Origin: Trematomus loennbergii
Lineage: Eukaryota > Chordata > Actinopteri > Perciformes > Nototheniidae
DNA length: 64,000 nt
Assembly: GCA_012861695.1 (NCBI GenBank)
Contig: JAAOOA010000026.1
Location: forward strand, 20,510,001-20,574,000
Direction: 5' to 3'
The translations under genes were made by a program, and so were the position numbers. Numbering within the stretch: the stretch's first letter is position 1; every line of letters starts with the position of its first letter. Under the pieces are notes generated by a model. That model was not told the origin of the DNA and did not search any database. It was given only the letters and a program-made list of their open reading frames with translations. Positions 25,402 through 38,197 of the stretch are shown piece after piece.

Positions 25402-26580
25402 AAATGACCTCATTCAGTAACGTTTATCTTTTTTAGACCTTTGTCCGTTTGTTTTTCTACCGAACATATAGTAAGCGTTAGAGTAATAGCTACAAATCTT
25501 TTTCACCATTTGTGGATCTGAGAACCTTACAAAGGGATCATAAAGAAACTTTGAAAGATGAACATCATGTTACTTTTCTTTTTATCCCTATCATTTTAGG
25601 ATTCAATCAACTGCTCACTTCTATTGTTGTGGCAGATCGGGTACATTTTCTGAGTGAAAAGAGTGTGTGGCTGCCACAGTAATAGATTAACCAGAGACCT
25701 GCAGTGTCATGTCGGAGTCACTCAATGCCATTTATGGCGGAAAGTCTTTTTAAAGATTACTTTTATGGTATTTCTGTTTCATTAAAACACTTGCATTAAA
25801 AACTGTCAGTTATGCCAGAGGAAATGAATCAAAGCGACAAAAGGATCCAGGTTAATTATAAAGTGACTGCGGCACCTCGACAGCCCAGAAGTGGCCATTT
25901 CAGATTATATTTTATACCCTTTTATCTTTTTCTATGAACTGGAATTCAAGTCAATCGACTGAGTTATCCAGGCCATTTTTCAGCCGATGAATGTGCTGGC
26001 TGTGTTTGTAAAAGATAAGTGAACACTTTTCTTAAACATCAAAGGCTGGTCAGCATCAAGTTGATCACAGATGATTCTTTAATCTTGTTTCATTAGCTGG
26101 AAGAGTCTAAAGTTTGTTTTGAATCCCTCAGTTGTATTAATCCATGTCCGTCCTCATTTTGGTGTTTAAACTTGCTCAACCATCAAACACTAAATATCAA
26201 CAAAGCCCAAAATGTTCCTTATTTTTGAAGTAATGTTTGTATATTGTGTTATTGTTAGTGGAACAGTGGAGAGGCTTAATATAGCCAAAATAAATAATCA
26301 AAAAGAAAAACATGGGACCTGAAAGCAGACCCTGAGGAGCTCCAAGCATTATTGTATTGTGGGATTAAAATGTATTACGCGCCAAAACTGTCACAGACAT
26401 TCCTTGGATACTCTCATGTTCTGAATGGTTATATAGAGACATTTAAGTTATTTAACATAATTATCACTGTAAGCACATATTTTTCTATTTCTTTTGATCT
26501 AACATTTGGGTATTGTATAGACCAGAATTGCATATGTAATGTCTTTGCCTCAAGTTGTGAGAAAGTATGTGAATAACCAA
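25402..26580 (-). other. whrn intron, no recognised feature
   Basis: AT-rich sequence without a defensible exon, repeat boundary or RNA gene. An open frame at 26352-26576 has no splice context and no family resemblance. Confidence 0.45.
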
Positions 26581-26820
26581 GTCTCCACAGTTGTGCAGTC
26601 ATTCTCTTGGATTACAAAGAACCAGGGTTTGAATCTCCAGGGTACTTTGTCCTGCTGGCAAATAATGTGAGCCCTTGGGACACTAAAGGACAATTACCAC
26701 CCCAGCCACAGCTTGTTCACCCTGCAAGCTATACAGAAGTACACACTGTGGTACCACCGGAATATAAGCACCAAAAAACCCAACTTGTTTTCTACTTAGC
26801 AGAATGAGACTATAACTGCA
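26581..26820 (+). repeat. Possible tRNA-derived SINE remnant
   Basis: The phrase gggtttgaatctccagggta resembles a pol III B box in a tRNA-like arm, and the following gagcccttgggacactaaag resembles SINE body sequence. The A box is not convincing and there is no clear tail. I treat this as a weak call. Confidence 0.3.
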
Positions 26821-27794
26821 TTTAGTTGCACAACTCTGTATTGGAGCATTATAATGTAGCATTACATCAACGTGGTGCTCATTTAGGTTATCCTGCTTGG
26901 ACAACAATTGCGTTTGTGTATTAAACACATGAATTCATAAAAATAAAAAGCAGACAAACCATTTTCAGTATTTTTACTGCTCAACCAAAACATTATAGCA
27001 ATCAGTTGAGATGTTAAGATTTCTCACTGTCAGCAACTTAAAACACTGTTACTGCTGCTATAATTCATGCTTCATTGTCTAGATGTCTAAGGCTATGTGT
27101 TCTGGTTAGAGAGAGAGACACACACACACATGAACCTTGTTGCTCGCCAAGAATGCCCTCTTTGTCCTGATTTGTTTTGTGCTCTTTCAGCAGGATTGCT
27201 TTATCATCAGAGAGGATAGAAAAATCACCTCTGTGCAAATTGAAACAAGTTGGCCTTAATCCATCTACGTGCTTGGCACTCTCTTTATTCAGTTAGACAA
27301 GGTCCATGTGTATACTCCATTTATATGTATGGTTGGTACGCCTACAACGAAAGGGGCAAAGCTAAATAATGTCTTATTGAATTTCAACAGTGTTCAGTTG
27401 CCTCTCTTGTCACCTTTATGTTTTGACATCGAAGGAGGCCTAACCTTTTCCCCTCGGCTTTGATTAAATTAAACCGGACCAGTCAGATGTCATCAGAAGG
27501 GCACTGGGCAGGACTGACCTTTCTCTTACGTTATATTGCAGTGAGTGGGCTGAAGTGCAGTTTGGGGAATGTTAGCCACGAGACAAAGTATTTCTCAGGT
27601 CATATTCAGAGCTAACATTACCATGCGTCTTTTGTGAAGGATCACATGTCGACAGCTTTAAGAACATAAGGATTAAAAAGCTTGGACAACATTTGAAGGA
27701 AACCACATCATTTAAGCAGTGAGTAGGTCACATTGAAGGACTTCCTACTCAACTCTTTGACACCTCTGTTGTTTCACACCCAGATTCCTTGCAA
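26821..27794 (-). other. whrn intron, no recognised feature
   Basis: Contains a short imperfect (AC)n run near 27115-27132. At 27774-27805 the 16-mer cacccagattccttgc overlaps a local inverted repeat with gcaatctgggtgtg that could form a small hairpin at the 5' edge of the L2 fragment. No gene is visible. Confidence 0.4.
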
Positions 27795-28435
27795 TCTGGG
27801 TGTGACCCAGATTGCAGGTTCGGTTCCAGGCTCTTGTTTTATCACGTCTTTACAACTGCAATTACCTCCTGACTGGTCTAACTGCAAAATGTGACATCTG
27901 CAGCCGCTCGACTGATCTTCAACATACCTACAAGTTCTCCAACACCACACCGCTCCTCCGCTCCCTTCACTGGCTGCCCAGATCAGCTTCAAGACACGAT
28001 ACTGGCCTACGGTGATGTAAATCGATCCAGTCCTTCGTTCATCCAGGAAATGGTTAAACCAAACCCTCCAGCACGTGCCATTCGCTACACATCAACCAAT
28101 CAGCTCGCTCTTCTCTCACTACAAGTTGGACCGAAGAACCTCTCGACAAGAACATGCCTGTTTGCTATCCTCGCTTCAAAATGGAACAGCAGAAAGTCAC
28201 ATATGTTCCGTTGCAGACTGAAAACCTGTTTCGCCTCTACCTTAGCCATCAAATATAGTGAAATTGTAGCACTTAAAGGGTTTAGCCCATTTGAAACTAA
28301 TGCACCTGCACTTACAATGGTTTTGCTTGTTTGAAGCTAATTTACCCCTCATGTTTATTTTGTTCCGAGTTTGTATCTTAATGGTGTATTGCACTTTAGT
28401 TGGATAAAAGCATCAGCTAAATGATCGATGATAAA
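27795..28435 (+). pseudogene. L2-family LINE, 3' end of reverse transcriptase (dead)
   Basis: A 5'-truncated copy of the C-terminal region of an L2-type non-LTR polyprotein. In two frames one sees LYNCNYLLTGL, then NTTPLLRSLHWLP, then SFIQEMVKPNPPARAIRYTS, then VGPKNLSTRTCLFAILASKW and MFRCRLKT; this order matches fish L2 elements. Frameshifts near 27900 and 28000 break it. The 3' end is tggataaaagcatcagctaa followed by atgatcgatgat, the usual L2 terminus. The insertion is in sense orientation to the plus strand, antisense to whrn. Confidence 0.8.
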
Positions 28436-30699
28436 AATGAAGTCATCCAAACTTACAAACATAAAAGGCATTTACATTAACTTGTATGTTGATATTAATT
28501 TAATACATTTCATAGGGCCACATTACTAATGCTACACACGCCAACATTAAACAACAAAGCTTTTTATGAGGCTTCCCGTCAAAAGTGGCAAAAAAGGGTT
28601 GTGGTAACATTTACACAGCCGAGCTTTCATTTTCCCCAAGACTGAAGGGCGAGGAAGTGACATCTCGGAGCTGTAATGATTACAGAAGCCTAGGAGCGAT
28701 ATAAGTCATCCATCAAAGTCACAGTAGCCAGATGAAAAGCAGCGCACAGACGCAGACGGTAAAGACAGTCTGCTGCCGGGTAAGAATCTGTGGCGTCGTG
28801 GACAGTGATGAGGCAGCGTCTTCTCCTGCTGAGCACTGACAATCAGGGACGCCTTTGCATGAGTGTGCACCCTGAAGATGTTTATGACACTACTTAGGAT
28901 GCACAATGCATCCCTGTAAGTTATCACATAAAGGTACTTAAATTCAGAGTTAGCTGCTTGGCTCTATTTCTTATAAGAAAAAAAATGCAGTGAAGAAATT
29001 TCTAAAATAATGCAAACCCGGTCCAAAGTTCCAACACAAGTCCAAAATGCATCAATTTAAACCCTGTAAACGACTCCTATCATATCTCTGTCTGTACTGG
29101 GAGGGTTTCGTAGCTTACAATTAGCTGAAAATACAGTATTATTTTAAGTACCGCATTACAATACATGTCTAATATCACTAGATAATTGATATAGCAACTG
29201 ATGATTTGCTCTGTTGTATGTTCGTTTGAAGCTACCCACAAGTATGTGTATAGTAGTTTTCTTATATGATAGCAGTGTTGCATGATACTAACTGTCCCTC
29301 CAGATAATAAGGAAGATATTTGTATGCCAGTCACAGGCTTCAGTGTGCAGCAGCTACAGCTGAACCGAGTGGGCAAAATATTCATAACACCCACATCACG
29401 ATCACTACCCTCAGCCTAACATTACTGGTCTTTACTAGCACAGAGAAACCAAAGGCCATGCAAAGCAATTATCCACACAGTTATTTACCAAACAGCGTCA
29501 ACATCACTCTGGTACCAAGGAATGAGAATGCTGCAAGTCTGACTTCATCAATAAACACGCTTTGCTCTGGAAAACAAGCAACAAGTTAACATCCTCCCTG
29601 ACAATAACCTGCTTGTTTTTAGTTGTCAAAACAACAAAGATATGTTTTGTATTTGATTTCTCAGAGTGTTTGATCAACACAATGATATCTGCTTTCCAAA
29701 TTAAGGAAGCATTGGTGTGAATTATCCCACAAACTAATCAGAACATTATTTATATATCGGTTTGTGTGCATGTCAATGGTCTGCAAAGGCTAACATGCAA
29801 AAGAAAGAGGTTGCACAGAGATAATAACATCAGAAGTGCCGTCTCATCCCGGTTAACCACTACACTCTCACAAATGTGCTTAATTTAAATGATGCCTGGA
29901 TCAACTCCAAGACAATCAATTATTCAGTTACGAGCAAACAAGAAAAACAAGCTTAGGACCTAGATGTCCGCCCAGCTGTTTCTTACTGGCAAATCTGGCA
30001 ATAACGCTGAACAAATGTGAAGAACACACATTTTGTTTGCTTTCCATTTAGTTGCCAAGTCATGTAGAGTGTAGCCCTGTGGAACAAACTATCTTTGAGA
30101 TGATTCAAGCCCGGACACAGACCTAAGTCAAATGTGTTCTGCAGGTTATATAACTTTCTCTTCTTTGAAAAAAATGAAAGATAAAGGTCAAATGTTCCAT
30201 CCAGGCAGATAACACTATAAGAACATCAAAAGGACAGAGTAATAGAGAGGTACAGGAGGACAGTAAATGCATGGTTGACTGGATATAAACACACTACAGA
30301 GCACTTGAACACATGGCAATAAAGCAAAGCTAAGTGAAAGTACACCCGTCTGCTGCCTCGTATATCCTTTGCTCTTTATTACAAACAGGCATGGTGGTGC
30401 ATCACGTAGGTATACAAAGCCTAAAAAGCCACACTTTGGAACAACATGTTCTACTAGGGTCAAAGACAAGTTGAACAGCGTGTTCATCTTCCTGAACATG
30501 CTGTACAGGTACAGACTGCAGGGTGTGCAGAGTCTATCAAAGGCAGTTTGCGCACTTGGACACAAAAAGGCATGAATACATTTAAGATAAATGTGTTCGC
30601 TCTGAAGTTACAAGCACGTCACTGCAACGTCGCTGCATACTGTCGGCTAGGGCTTGTAAGTGATGCATCTGTATAAACATTTTTTTACACTCTCAAATT
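28436..30699 (-). other. whrn intron, no recognised feature
   Basis: No exon or repeat boundary can be supported. Open frames at 28706-28927, 29080-29394, 29320-29589 and 30215-30565 overlap on opposite strands or lack any splice context. Confidence 0.45.
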
Positions 30700-31275
30700 T
30701 GCATGAAATATAAAACATCAAAACGTCTGCTTGGAATTAACCTGCAAAACAAACGTATTGACGATATACTGCACGCTGTAGTCTTTAGTCAACTGGACAT
30801 CATTATCAATGCGCAGATCACTGCACTGGTACAAAGTCATCTATACTGCTATGCTTGGACTGCTGCCCTCTACATATCACACAAACATTACAGCTATAGC
30901 CTACGATCTCAAAATGACATCCCTCTGTCCGTCCCCTCAGTACGCACGGTGCTTGGGAAAAAAGCCATATCATACTCTGCCCCCTCGACCTGGAACACAC
31001 TTCAGCAGGAACTTAAGCTGACCAGTTTGATACCCATCACAGATTTTAAACTAATTTAAAAAAAGCTGGAGAAATCATCTGTGGGTGTTTGCACCTGCAA
31101 TATCTGACTACTTTTTACGATCTTTTATTTGATTGTTGCCTCTGTGTTTAGTGTCCTGTCTGTCTGTAACTTTGTGTGGTGGTGTTACCACTGAACAGGT
31201 CTCTCGTGAGATTGAGACCTTGTCTCAATGAGATTCACCTGTATAAATAAAGGCTAAATCAAAAATTAAAAGAAT
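30700..31275 (+). pseudogene. Non-LTR retrotransposon 3' end (ORF2 C-terminus and 3' UTR)
   Basis: An open stretch at 30703-31059 reads YSLRSQNDIPLSVPSVRT, VLGKKAISYSAPSTWNTLQQ and ELKLTSLIPITDFK. This is a C-terminal signature I recognise from teleost LINE polyproteins, where the W-N motif follows the last reverse-transcriptase segment. It is followed by a 3' UTR with ctcgtgagattgagaccttg and a terminal tgtataaataaaggctaaat. The copy is severely 5'-truncated. The clade is uncertain, and the upstream part of the frame is diverged. Confidence 0.68.
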
Positions 31276-32534
31276 TGGCAAACATACACGTTTTCTAGTT
31301 ACAGGTGGTCAAACTAGACACTAGTGACAAAAAGTGATGGCTAAACCTCTTCTAAAAGTCTTTACTTACTTCTTGTAACCATAACTGATCTACTAAATAT
31401 TACAGTTGGCATTAATTGTTCAGTATAAAATGTAAGAAATAGTGAAAAATAAAGAAAAAGAAAACCCAGCGAACTGAAAATGATAATGATAAAAGAAATT
31501 GAGAAGCTTAATGTGTTCTTGGAAATAGCTTTTGAGGAACATATACGGCTACCACAGTTTTTTGGAGGGGGACAAATATATTCTAATATTTATCCAGCAA
31601 GACGAAACTCCAACCAGGCTTTGATGCTGCTGTATTAGGGTGGCATGGAGGGAGTTGTTAAAAGCAGCGTTTAACAGGCGTGGCAGGCAGTGATGCTTCT
31701 GTACACACAGTTTAAGATGATCAAACACTACGGATCAACCCTGGTACACACCATGTGATGTCCTTTTAACAGAGGATGTGTCTAATCTGAGAGCAGTGCA
31801 GCTCCCCCCCTGAACCTGAACCCTGGGCTCTAGACAGCAGGGGGTTCATCATCAAAATGTTAACGGCTGCCATTTGCCAGCGCTAATATGGAAACACTGA
31901 GAACAAGGCATGAATACATTAACATTAACATAATTGTAATGTTTTGCAAGTTTTCTAAAAATAAAACAGCTTGGTAAACAGTTTGCTCTTCCATTCCCCA
32001 TTATCTATTTTAGTAACAAGGCAAACTGACTACTTAAGAAATGTTAGGAAAAAGCTTATGCATACTTTGTGTTTGCATAAGAAATCACGCCAAAGCGGCT
32101 TCCCACAAAAAACATAGAAAGGCTAAAAAGTGGATACACATATTCTATTTCTGAATATCTCTAGTGAATCCAGAGTGCATCATCTAAGTGCACAAAGTCA
32201 TTCAGTTCAGAGGTCTGATGTTCTCATGAATGAACATGTGGGGAAAATTTTTTTATTCCATGTTTTATTAAATAAGAAACTTGTCATTCGAATTCCAAAA
32301 CCCTATCTCAATGCAATAGTTTGTTATATGTTACAGAATTCTTCTATTAAGCTTTTAAAAAACTACTGAAGATCTTTTTACATGTAATTGTATTTCTATT
32401 TGAAATGTGTGTGATGTGTCCTGTTATTATGTTTGTTCCTTTCAGGACTCCACGTGGTCTGTGTTTTGTTTTTAGGTTGACCTTAAATGTATGCCTCATG
32501 TGCTTATTATATTCATGTCTCTGTGGTCTTCATT

Positions 32535-32602
32535 TGAACTTTTTACTTGTGAAGCACTTTGTGAAATCTATTTCTGTGAAAGGTGCTATAATAAATAAAA
32601 AA
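32535..32602 (+). mobile_element. LINE-type 3' tail
   Basis: The succession gaagcactttgtgaaatcta, ttctgtgaaaggtgctataa and taaataaaaaaag is the usual 3' end of several teleost LINE families. No coding part remains. Confidence 0.5.
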
Positions 32603-32895
32603 AGAAGCCATACAAAAGGACCATTATTACTGGGGGTCAATCGAAGGGGACATAAAACACAAGGAAAAAGCCCTAGTTGAATTGCCAACACCTAAAGAAG
32701 GTGATTTGTTTATGTCCAAACTGTGCCAATGAATTCAGTTTTTTAATGTGTATATGTTGCTTTGTACAATATAGTAGGTGCAATTTGGGCCATGCGACGT
32801 ACAGTAATAGAATATTAGAAATATCCCCTGATAATGCCTATTTAATGGGCTGACACCAACATGTGTTGCCATTAGTCCATTCATGGATAACACAT

Positions 32896-32896
<1 letters not shown>

Positions 32897-32926
<30 letters not shown>
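32897..32926. repeat. (TA)n microsatellite
   Basis: About 15 uninterrupted TA units. It is a length-variable site with no sign of function. Confidence 0.95.
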
Positions 32927-32929
<3 letters not shown>

Positions 32930-33456
32930 TGTATGGTCCTAAAATGGTAAGGTTTAGCAAAACCAGTGAGTCGTTTTTATTGGACATACTGTATAGTCGC
33001 TAGCTATCGTTATTTATCTGTAATCATTATACTACACATGTAAACATATAAATTATGATTACATGTCATAGTGAAGTTGTTTAGGATCCTAGTTTCCTGA
33101 GGATAGAAGCTCTAGCCTTTCAGCCTCAATGATTGTCCTTGCCTTATGCTTGCAGCGCCTGTGTAAATCATTTAGTTTCCATCTCGGTTGTTTAGATTAA
33201 GGTGTATTTTTAATTTTCCTTTAAGGCCCTGTTTACAGTGCACATATTTTAATGAACTTGCTCTGAGCACTAACAATGCAAGAAGCAGCCGTGACTGTGC
33301 TGATGTCAACAGAGAGGGGCTTATAAACTAATGAGCTCCTTGGAGATATAATATATTCAATATGTATGTTACTGACCCATTTTATGGCCAGCTCAGCTCA
33401 TAGTTTTAAACACTGTGACCTTAGGTTTAGTATTTGTGGTCTCAACTATTTTCCTG

Positions 33457-33940
<484 letters not shown>

Positions 33941-34145
33941 CCCCCGCATTCTGTTCCCAATTTGGCCCTGAAGATAATGCCAGGTGTCTATTGGAGTGTC
34001 ACTCGAAGTAAACAAAAGGGATGAAACACAGCACAACAGGAAGGAAAATGTGCTTTATTAAGATATGTTTCTTTCTCTAATCCCTAGACTCAAGTATAAA
34101 TGTGCTTGTTTTTTAACCTTTAACCAGTCATTTGACAGGCAGTAC

Positions 34146-34260
34146 GTAATATCGGTCCAATAACAGTGTAACATGGGCGTAATACGGGTGATATCATGTG
34201 TAAAGTGGGTCTAATTACAGCATAATTGGGATATATTGGGTTCAATACGGGTGTAATAAC
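34146..34260. repeat. Degenerate minisatellite, left part
   Basis: Imperfect units of about 20 bp of the type ccaataacagtgtaacatgg followed by gcgtaatacggg and similar. The same pattern resumes at 34678-34830 after a solo LTR, so the two pieces were one array. Confidence 0.65.
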
Positions 34261-34677
34261 TGTCACGGTTTTGGATTGTTTTCATTTTCCACCTTTTATT
34301 TTGAAATGTTTTCCTCCTTGTGTCTTGTCTGATCCTTCTTCCTGTGTTTGCCTTCCTGTCGTTAGTTTCCCTGGTGTGTCTGATTGTCTGATTGTGTTCA
34401 CCTGTTGCCCTTGTGTTTCTGCCTCCCTTACCCCAGCTGTGTCTTGTCTTGTGATTACCCCTCTCTGTATTTAGTCTTGTCTTCCCCTGTGTGCCTTGTC
34501 GGTTCATTGTCTCTCCTGTCTCCCTCCATGTTGGTCACGGTCAGTTTTTGTGCTACCTATGTGTTTCATGCCATGTTTTTGTTCAGCTTTTAAAATAAAG
34601 CTCGCTTTTGTTTCTAGACCTTTTTACCTTTTTTTGTAGTCTGCATTTGGGTCCTACCCTTTCCACGCATCCTAACA
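34261..34677. mobile_element. Solo LTR with 5-bp target duplication
   Basis: A 417-bp unit that begins TGTCACGG and ends CCTAACA, the TG...CA ends of retroviral-type LTRs. The pentamer ataac sits at 34256-34260 and is repeated at 34678-34682, the target duplication expected from integrase. A cttttaaaataaagctcgc segment at about 34588 can serve as polyadenylation signal on the plus strand. No internal coding region is present, consistent with recombination between two LTRs. The plus orientation is inferred from the AATAAA position. Open frames across it are incidental. Confidence 0.82.
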
Positions 34678-34830
34678 ATAACAGTTTAATTACCGTGCAT
34701 TATGTGTCTAATAACAGTGTAATATGGTTGCAATGGAACATGTGAATAATAAGAGTGTAATATTGGTGCAAAATATGGTGTAATAGGGGTGTATTGATGT
34801 GTAACATGGGTATAATAACAGTGTCATGTA
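34678..34830. repeat. Degenerate minisatellite, right part
   Basis: Continues the array at 34146-34260 with units such as taataacagtgtaatatggt and gtaacatgggtataataaca. Period is about 20 bp with heavy divergence. Confidence 0.65.
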
Positions 34831-37220
34831 GAAAATAGCAATAAATAAGTTTTCCCAAATATTTACATGTGATTTCCCGTTTAGGGTTTAATGAAAGCCG
34901 CCCTGAATTGTTTTTAGTATTTAGAAATGACAGAATTTGATGCAAAATATTAGGCAGCTATAGGCACATAAATTGAGGTAAGGGGAGAAAAATGTGGCCA
35001 CGAAAAAAATCCTAAAATGCAAATCTGAGGCACTTTGCAAGCAGCATTAATTAATCCATATATGAAATCTCAAGAGGGAAAAAAGCAGTATAGGTGCACG
35101 TTGTATCACAGGATATTAAAGCCTTCCTGTCTTTCCTTCCCTTTCTTAATAATCAGAAGCCTTTCTGGTTGCTAACAACACTCCACACAGACGCTGTGTG
35201 TGAGTGTGGGTGCCTGTGTGGGCCGTCTAATAGGTGCCTGTGTAATTGGCTGGTTGACAGGCGGATCACTAACAGGCGTGAGATGAAGGGCTCAGGGGAA
35301 GAGGCGTCCATCCTCACTCTCCTTCTGTTCTCATGTCACCGTGACTAACACACATCTGTAAGCAAAATCTACGGAGGCTGCTCTGCAATCTAAGGTTTGA
35401 CAATTTAATACCTTGGAAATTAAAGAATCAGTATGTACCGTGTTTATGTTTGATATCGTACTTCTGTGTTTTGAAACAACAAATACACAATATGTATTAG
35501 ACAGAGCCGTGGAGAGGGGGTGAACCGTCAGTGTAGATGACATAAAGCAACTGCTGCTGTACAGTGACACTTGTAGGTCATTTGTGAGTTGGGAAGTGTG
35601 ATTTATGATTATTGTACTGGCAACTATAGATTGCTAGAGGCTTGGCAGAGTATTAAGCTAATGTGTAAAGGTTCTGTACTCCCCTGGGGGAGAGAACAAG
35701 ACAGAGAGAGAAAGACCATGTGGATGATCGAGAGAGTCGGAGCGTAAGAATATAGAGGGATACAAAAAGGTTATGTGATCATAAAGCCTTTAGTAACCTC
35801 ATCAACTTCTGGTTTATCAGTGATGTGTTTTTACTATATCGCACACTCGAGTCTGTTAACAGCAACAAACTCAATGAATGTATGATTCACAATATTGGAG
35901 AGATTGATAATTTTTTTTATCTTAAGGCCCAATATGGTGAACAAATATATGAAAGGGACTATATTATACTCATTTTCAGGATCATATTTGTATGTTGTGT
36001 GTCTGCTGTGACATGCATTAATGTTGAACTGCCTGTTCCTGTATCTGGAATCTATTTATCTGGAAGTTGTTGTTTTCATAGATGCATTACAGTATGCCAT
36101 TTGTTACACCATTACAATAACAACCCAAACTACAAATATCTCTCCAGCAATTTAAGGATGTTTTGAAAATGAATAACATATTCGTTCATTCCCTCATTCC
36201 CTCTCTCATAGGGAAAACGTACATATGTTCAAGAAACTATTCCTAAGTTTTACTACGAAATAGTTTACTTTTCAGGACTTGATGCCCAATGTGAAGGCAG
36301 TGTATTCACAGCACAATGCATCCAACAAACACCATATGCTACTTTTTAAATTTGTTCAGACACCTAAAAGCAATTATTATTTTAACAGCCTGTCCGGTGG
36401 AGAAGAAAAGAAAATCAACTTGCCAGAAAATAGCCCAAAGTAGTAATCAACATCACTTTTGAAAGGAGAGAAAGTGGCATATTGAAATAACTCGGGGCGT
36501 TGTCCTATCACTGTGAATACAATATTTAAAAGAGGAAATATCCACTCAGGACAGAGATATTGTAGATGTTTCACTGGTTAGAGGGATCTAATCTTAGAGG
36601 GGCCCAGTGCGGATACAGCCTGATCCCTCATGGCTTTTCTGCACTTTTTAATGTCCTACTTTAAATCCCCAGCAGCTGCTCTGCACCTGATCCTGGGCTC
36701 TGACATCCCTGTTAGGACAGCAGGTGAGAGCAATGTCAGCCCCCTCAGGATGTCAAATCAAATAACGTTGTACGGATGCACACTAAAAAAGCTTATTTCA
36801 TATAACTAGCTTTTCTTTTGTTGAAGGAGGGCCCTGGGTTGTTGGTGTGGACAGCGTAGATACAAAAGGCTGAACGGATGTTATAGTCGATAAACTCATG
36901 TTCTTTAAATGTACGTCCCTGTTTTTAAAGGGTTTCAAATCATACACAGGAAGTAACTGTTATATCAAATCTTTCCAGAGGTCTCTCCTTTGTATAGAAA
37001 GTGCGCCTCACAGGAAGATAATTTACTCCACAGCTTCACTCTTTGTCCAAAATACAAGGCCACTGGATCAATAGATCCTCTTTATTGTCAAAGATATTGA
37101 GCGACGAGCCCAATTGCAATAACTGAGGAAATTTAGAGATTAAATTAAACTAAAACTTGTGCTTCCTGGAAAATGGACCCACAGCTGCAAGAAAATATCC
37201 TATTATTTACGAAATAGTCC
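34831..37220 (-). other. whrn intron, no recognised feature
   Basis: AT-rich intronic DNA without a repeat boundary or exon I can defend. The frame at 35825-36166 is open but has no splice context or homology I recognise. Confidence 0.45.
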
Positions 37221-37224
37221 TAAT

Positions 37225-37600
37225 CAAGGTCCAATGTTCAAGGCTTTTATTGGTCATACGAACATAGCTACAGTGTAGTTATGACCAGGACAATCTTAGG
37301 TCACAGACTCCTCCAACAGTGCAACACAATAACACAGAAAAACAGAAATAGTGCAAGTAAATAGTAAATACAAAAAGAAAAATAGTAAAAAAAATGAAAT
37401 AGTGCAATAAGGGTCGATATACAAGTTATTGGAATATGTTGGATATATTAGATAAATCATTTATAAGTAGCAGCCAGACTAATGTTATGGATGTTGTTTC
37501 AAAGTTCAGGTGTTCAATAGTCTTATGAGCCTGTGAGATGAAACTGAAAATATTGTCGCTATGGCTTACAGAAAGTTAAAACAAACTAAATTCACAGGCT
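37225..37600 (-). mobile_element. LINE/SINE 3' end, reverse orientation
   Basis: Read on the minus strand this ends in atgttcgtatgaccaataaa, agccttgaacattggacctt. The phrase gtgttcaatagtcttatgag at 37511-37530 is common in the 3' UTR of a teleost non-LTR family. A short copy of the same tail is found on the plus strand at 44793-44853. The body is diverged and carries no coding frame. Confidence 0.55.
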
Positions 37601-38073
37601 ACAGCTTCTTTTTCAGTATACGCGTATTAGGAATGAAGACTGTGTGAGGAGAAATGTGCTGAAAGACCTAAGAAATCGGAACCTATAACCCAGAAATGTG
37701 TCAGCACTTCTAGTTCGCTCGTCTTTAGGTCAATGTTTTTTGTAATGTGGTTTTCGTTAGATGCCTGATCCAAGGTCTGTACAAGTTTATAAGATTATCA
37801 CGTTTTGATCTACAACCTAACAATACAGCAGTAAAAACCCAACTAATGAATGCCTGAAGCTTCTAAGTGTTCTATAAGCTGAACCAGACTACTGAACATA
37901 ATCACATCAAACATTAGCCATTGTTAGCTTAGCAGTGGCGACCTGAAGTCACTTGACCGTTATGTATTTAGTATATGGACGGGCATTAGCTTCATACTTC
38001 TGGAAATTGCATTTACGGTTAAGAAATGATACTACAAAGATGCGTCCTAGTGTAAGATTGATTAAAGTAATAC
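37601..38073 (-). other. whrn intron end flanking the PDZ2 exon
   Basis: Lies immediately downstream, in transcription order, of exon 38197-38074. Apart from the donor site, nothing is recognisable. Confidence 0.45.
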
Positions 38074-38197
38074 CTTGAGTCCTCCACACTCTGCTGCTGA
38101 TCCCTGGTCCACGCCCGTGATGTAAATGCCCAGCGCATATTCTGCCCCCCCCGGATCATCAGACCCAGAGACGGCCGTCGTCCAACACCAAGTTGAC
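38074..38197 (-). CDS. whrn: whirlin exon: first half of PDZ2, two 1-base deletions
   Basis: Second visible whirlin exon, encoding the start of PDZ2. It begins VNLVLDDGR, then shows the carboxylate-binding loop SLGLMIRGG, then the strand GIYITGVDQGSAAE, ending GGLK. The acceptor is ttaatag before 38197 and the donor is gtatta from 38073 downward. These pieces lie in three different frames. The exon is 124 nt, while the neighbouring phase-0 exons and the whirlin pattern call for 126 nt (42 codons). One base is missing near 38171-38173, between the Arg and Ser codons, and another in the C8 run at 38145-38152, where nine are needed. As written the transcript would stop early. Both neighbouring exons are clean, which argues for sequence error or a heterozygous or lineage lesion rather than an old pseudogene. 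Confidence 0.88.

Larger units (their letters stand above)
31276..33456 (-). other. whrn intron with minor repeats
   Basis: Holds a LINE-like tail at 32535-32602 (gaagcactttgtgaaatcta followed by aggtgctataataaataaa) and an AT dinucleotide run at 32897-32926. No exon is visible; open frames at 32130-32369 and 32405-32680 are unsupported. Confidence 0.45.

Noticed and set aside
27891..28334. 147-codon plus-strand frame as a new gene
   Set aside because: It is the C-terminal part of an L2 LINE polyprotein, 5'-truncated and frameshifted.
38074..38197. Annotation of whrn as an old pseudogene
   Set aside because: The other two exons and all visible splice sites are intact; only this exon has indels, one of them in a homopolymer, so error or a recent lesion is more likely.
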